42,871 nucleotides of DNA from CAZUVM01 sp964623885 (GTDB taxonomy: Bacteria; Verrucomicrobiota; Verrucomicrobiia; Limisphaerales; UBA8199), in NCBI GenBank assembly GCA_964623885.1, contig CAZUVM010000173.1, forward strand, positions 1 through 42,871, given 5' to 3'. Below, piece after piece: positions 42,734 through 42,871 of the stretch. Each line of letters opens with the position of its first letter. The stretch's first letter is position 1. Position numbers and translations under genes: made by a program. The notes under the pieces were generated by a model. The model did no database searches and was not told the DNA's origin. It was given only the letters and a program-made list of their open reading frames with translations.

Positions 42734-42871
42734 TCAACCCCCGGAAGTGTCCACTATGCGACGGCCGGTGCTAACGGAAATCCCATACACAATCCCTTGA
42801 TCCGGAACGCCATAGAGCGCGGTTCCGACCAAAGAGTCGTTCTGCAGATTGCCGTTGGCATCCCGGGTCGG
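42734..42871 (-). CDS. 3' end of a gene cut by the window edge
   Basis: The last 45 codons of a minus-strand frame are open up to a TGA at 42734-42736. The visible residues include DANGNLQNDSLVGTALYG and VPDQGIVYGISVSTG, rich in Gly, Ser, Asn and Asp like an exported beta-rich protein. No family was recognised. The 123 bp after the sulfotransferase region start (42611-42733) hold only intergenic sequence with a short CGCCAGTT...AACTGGCG symmetry. A chance frame cannot be excluded. Confidence 0.5.
   Translation of the reverse strand, partial: PTRDANGNLQNDSLVGTALYGVPDQGIVYGISVSTGRRIVDTSGG

Noticed and set aside
1..42871. CRISPR array, tRNA or rRNA genes
   Set aside because: No regularly spaced direct repeats, no cloverleaf with the GGTTCGA-type arm outside coding genes, and no rRNA-like stretch were seen.

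Overview
The window looks like chromosomal DNA of a free-living Verrucomicrobiota bacterium, probably of the Pedosphaera/Limisphaerales type. This is inferred from gene style, not from a marker gene: prepilin-like proteins with an FTLIELL-type leader and an H-x9-DG tail motif, very large exported proteins built from Ig, PA14, PQQ-like and chitobiase-C-like modules, ECF sigma factors (one with a fused membrane tail), PhoPQ-activated-type hydrolases, and many short palindromic intergenic repeats. No rRNA, tRNA, CRISPR array, prophage or plasmid replication gene was seen.

Layout. 1-930: a REP-associated (IS200/Y1-type) transposase gene broken by a 4-bp tandem duplication and flanked by small hairpin repeats. 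934-4059: an sppA-rlmI operon on the minus strand with directly abutting genes. 4318-5631: purB, between palindromic repeat clusters. 5845-8136: a prepilin-like protein converging on an ECF sigma / putative anti-sigma pair. 8355-13781: one 1.8-kilo-residue exported protein combining a PQQ-like propeller, PA14 and a di-haem cytochrome-like region. 14119-16631: DUF4197 protein, MFS transporter, VOC protein. 16946-18678: GH43-like secreted glycosidase followed by an ankyrin protein. 19136-24140: NERD protein, S10 carboxypeptidase-like protein, seven-repeat VCBS/FG-GAP protein. 24520-26438: a prepilin-like gene carrying one in-frame amber codon, downstream of a sigma factor with a transmembrane C-terminal extension. 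26753-30929: ABC exporter, small protein, two stand-alone receivers and a glycogen-binding-domain protein. 31146-35752: a carbohydrate/ester-active block (beta-helix protein, PhoPQ-activated-type hydrolase, DUF883 protein, GH5/GH39-like glycosidase). 35754-38073: a probable 6S RNA followed on the same strand by rarA and a 5-formyltetrahydrofolate cyclo-ligase gene. 38257-42544: receiver, gamma-carbonic anhydrase-like protein, MBL hydrolase, methyltransferase and sulfotransferase. The right edge cuts a further minus-strand gene.

The most valuable non-obvious items are: the 6S RNA candidate with linked rarA and ygfA; the two broken genes, each with a single identifiable lesion (4-bp duplication; CAG to TAG); at least four families of palindromic intergenic repeats, several with arms around a 3-nt spacer and some arranged as inverted pairs; and the giant propeller/PA14/cytochrome fusion, which shares a C-terminal beta-rich tail with two other exported proteins. 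All assignments come from reading the sequence; no database search was made.
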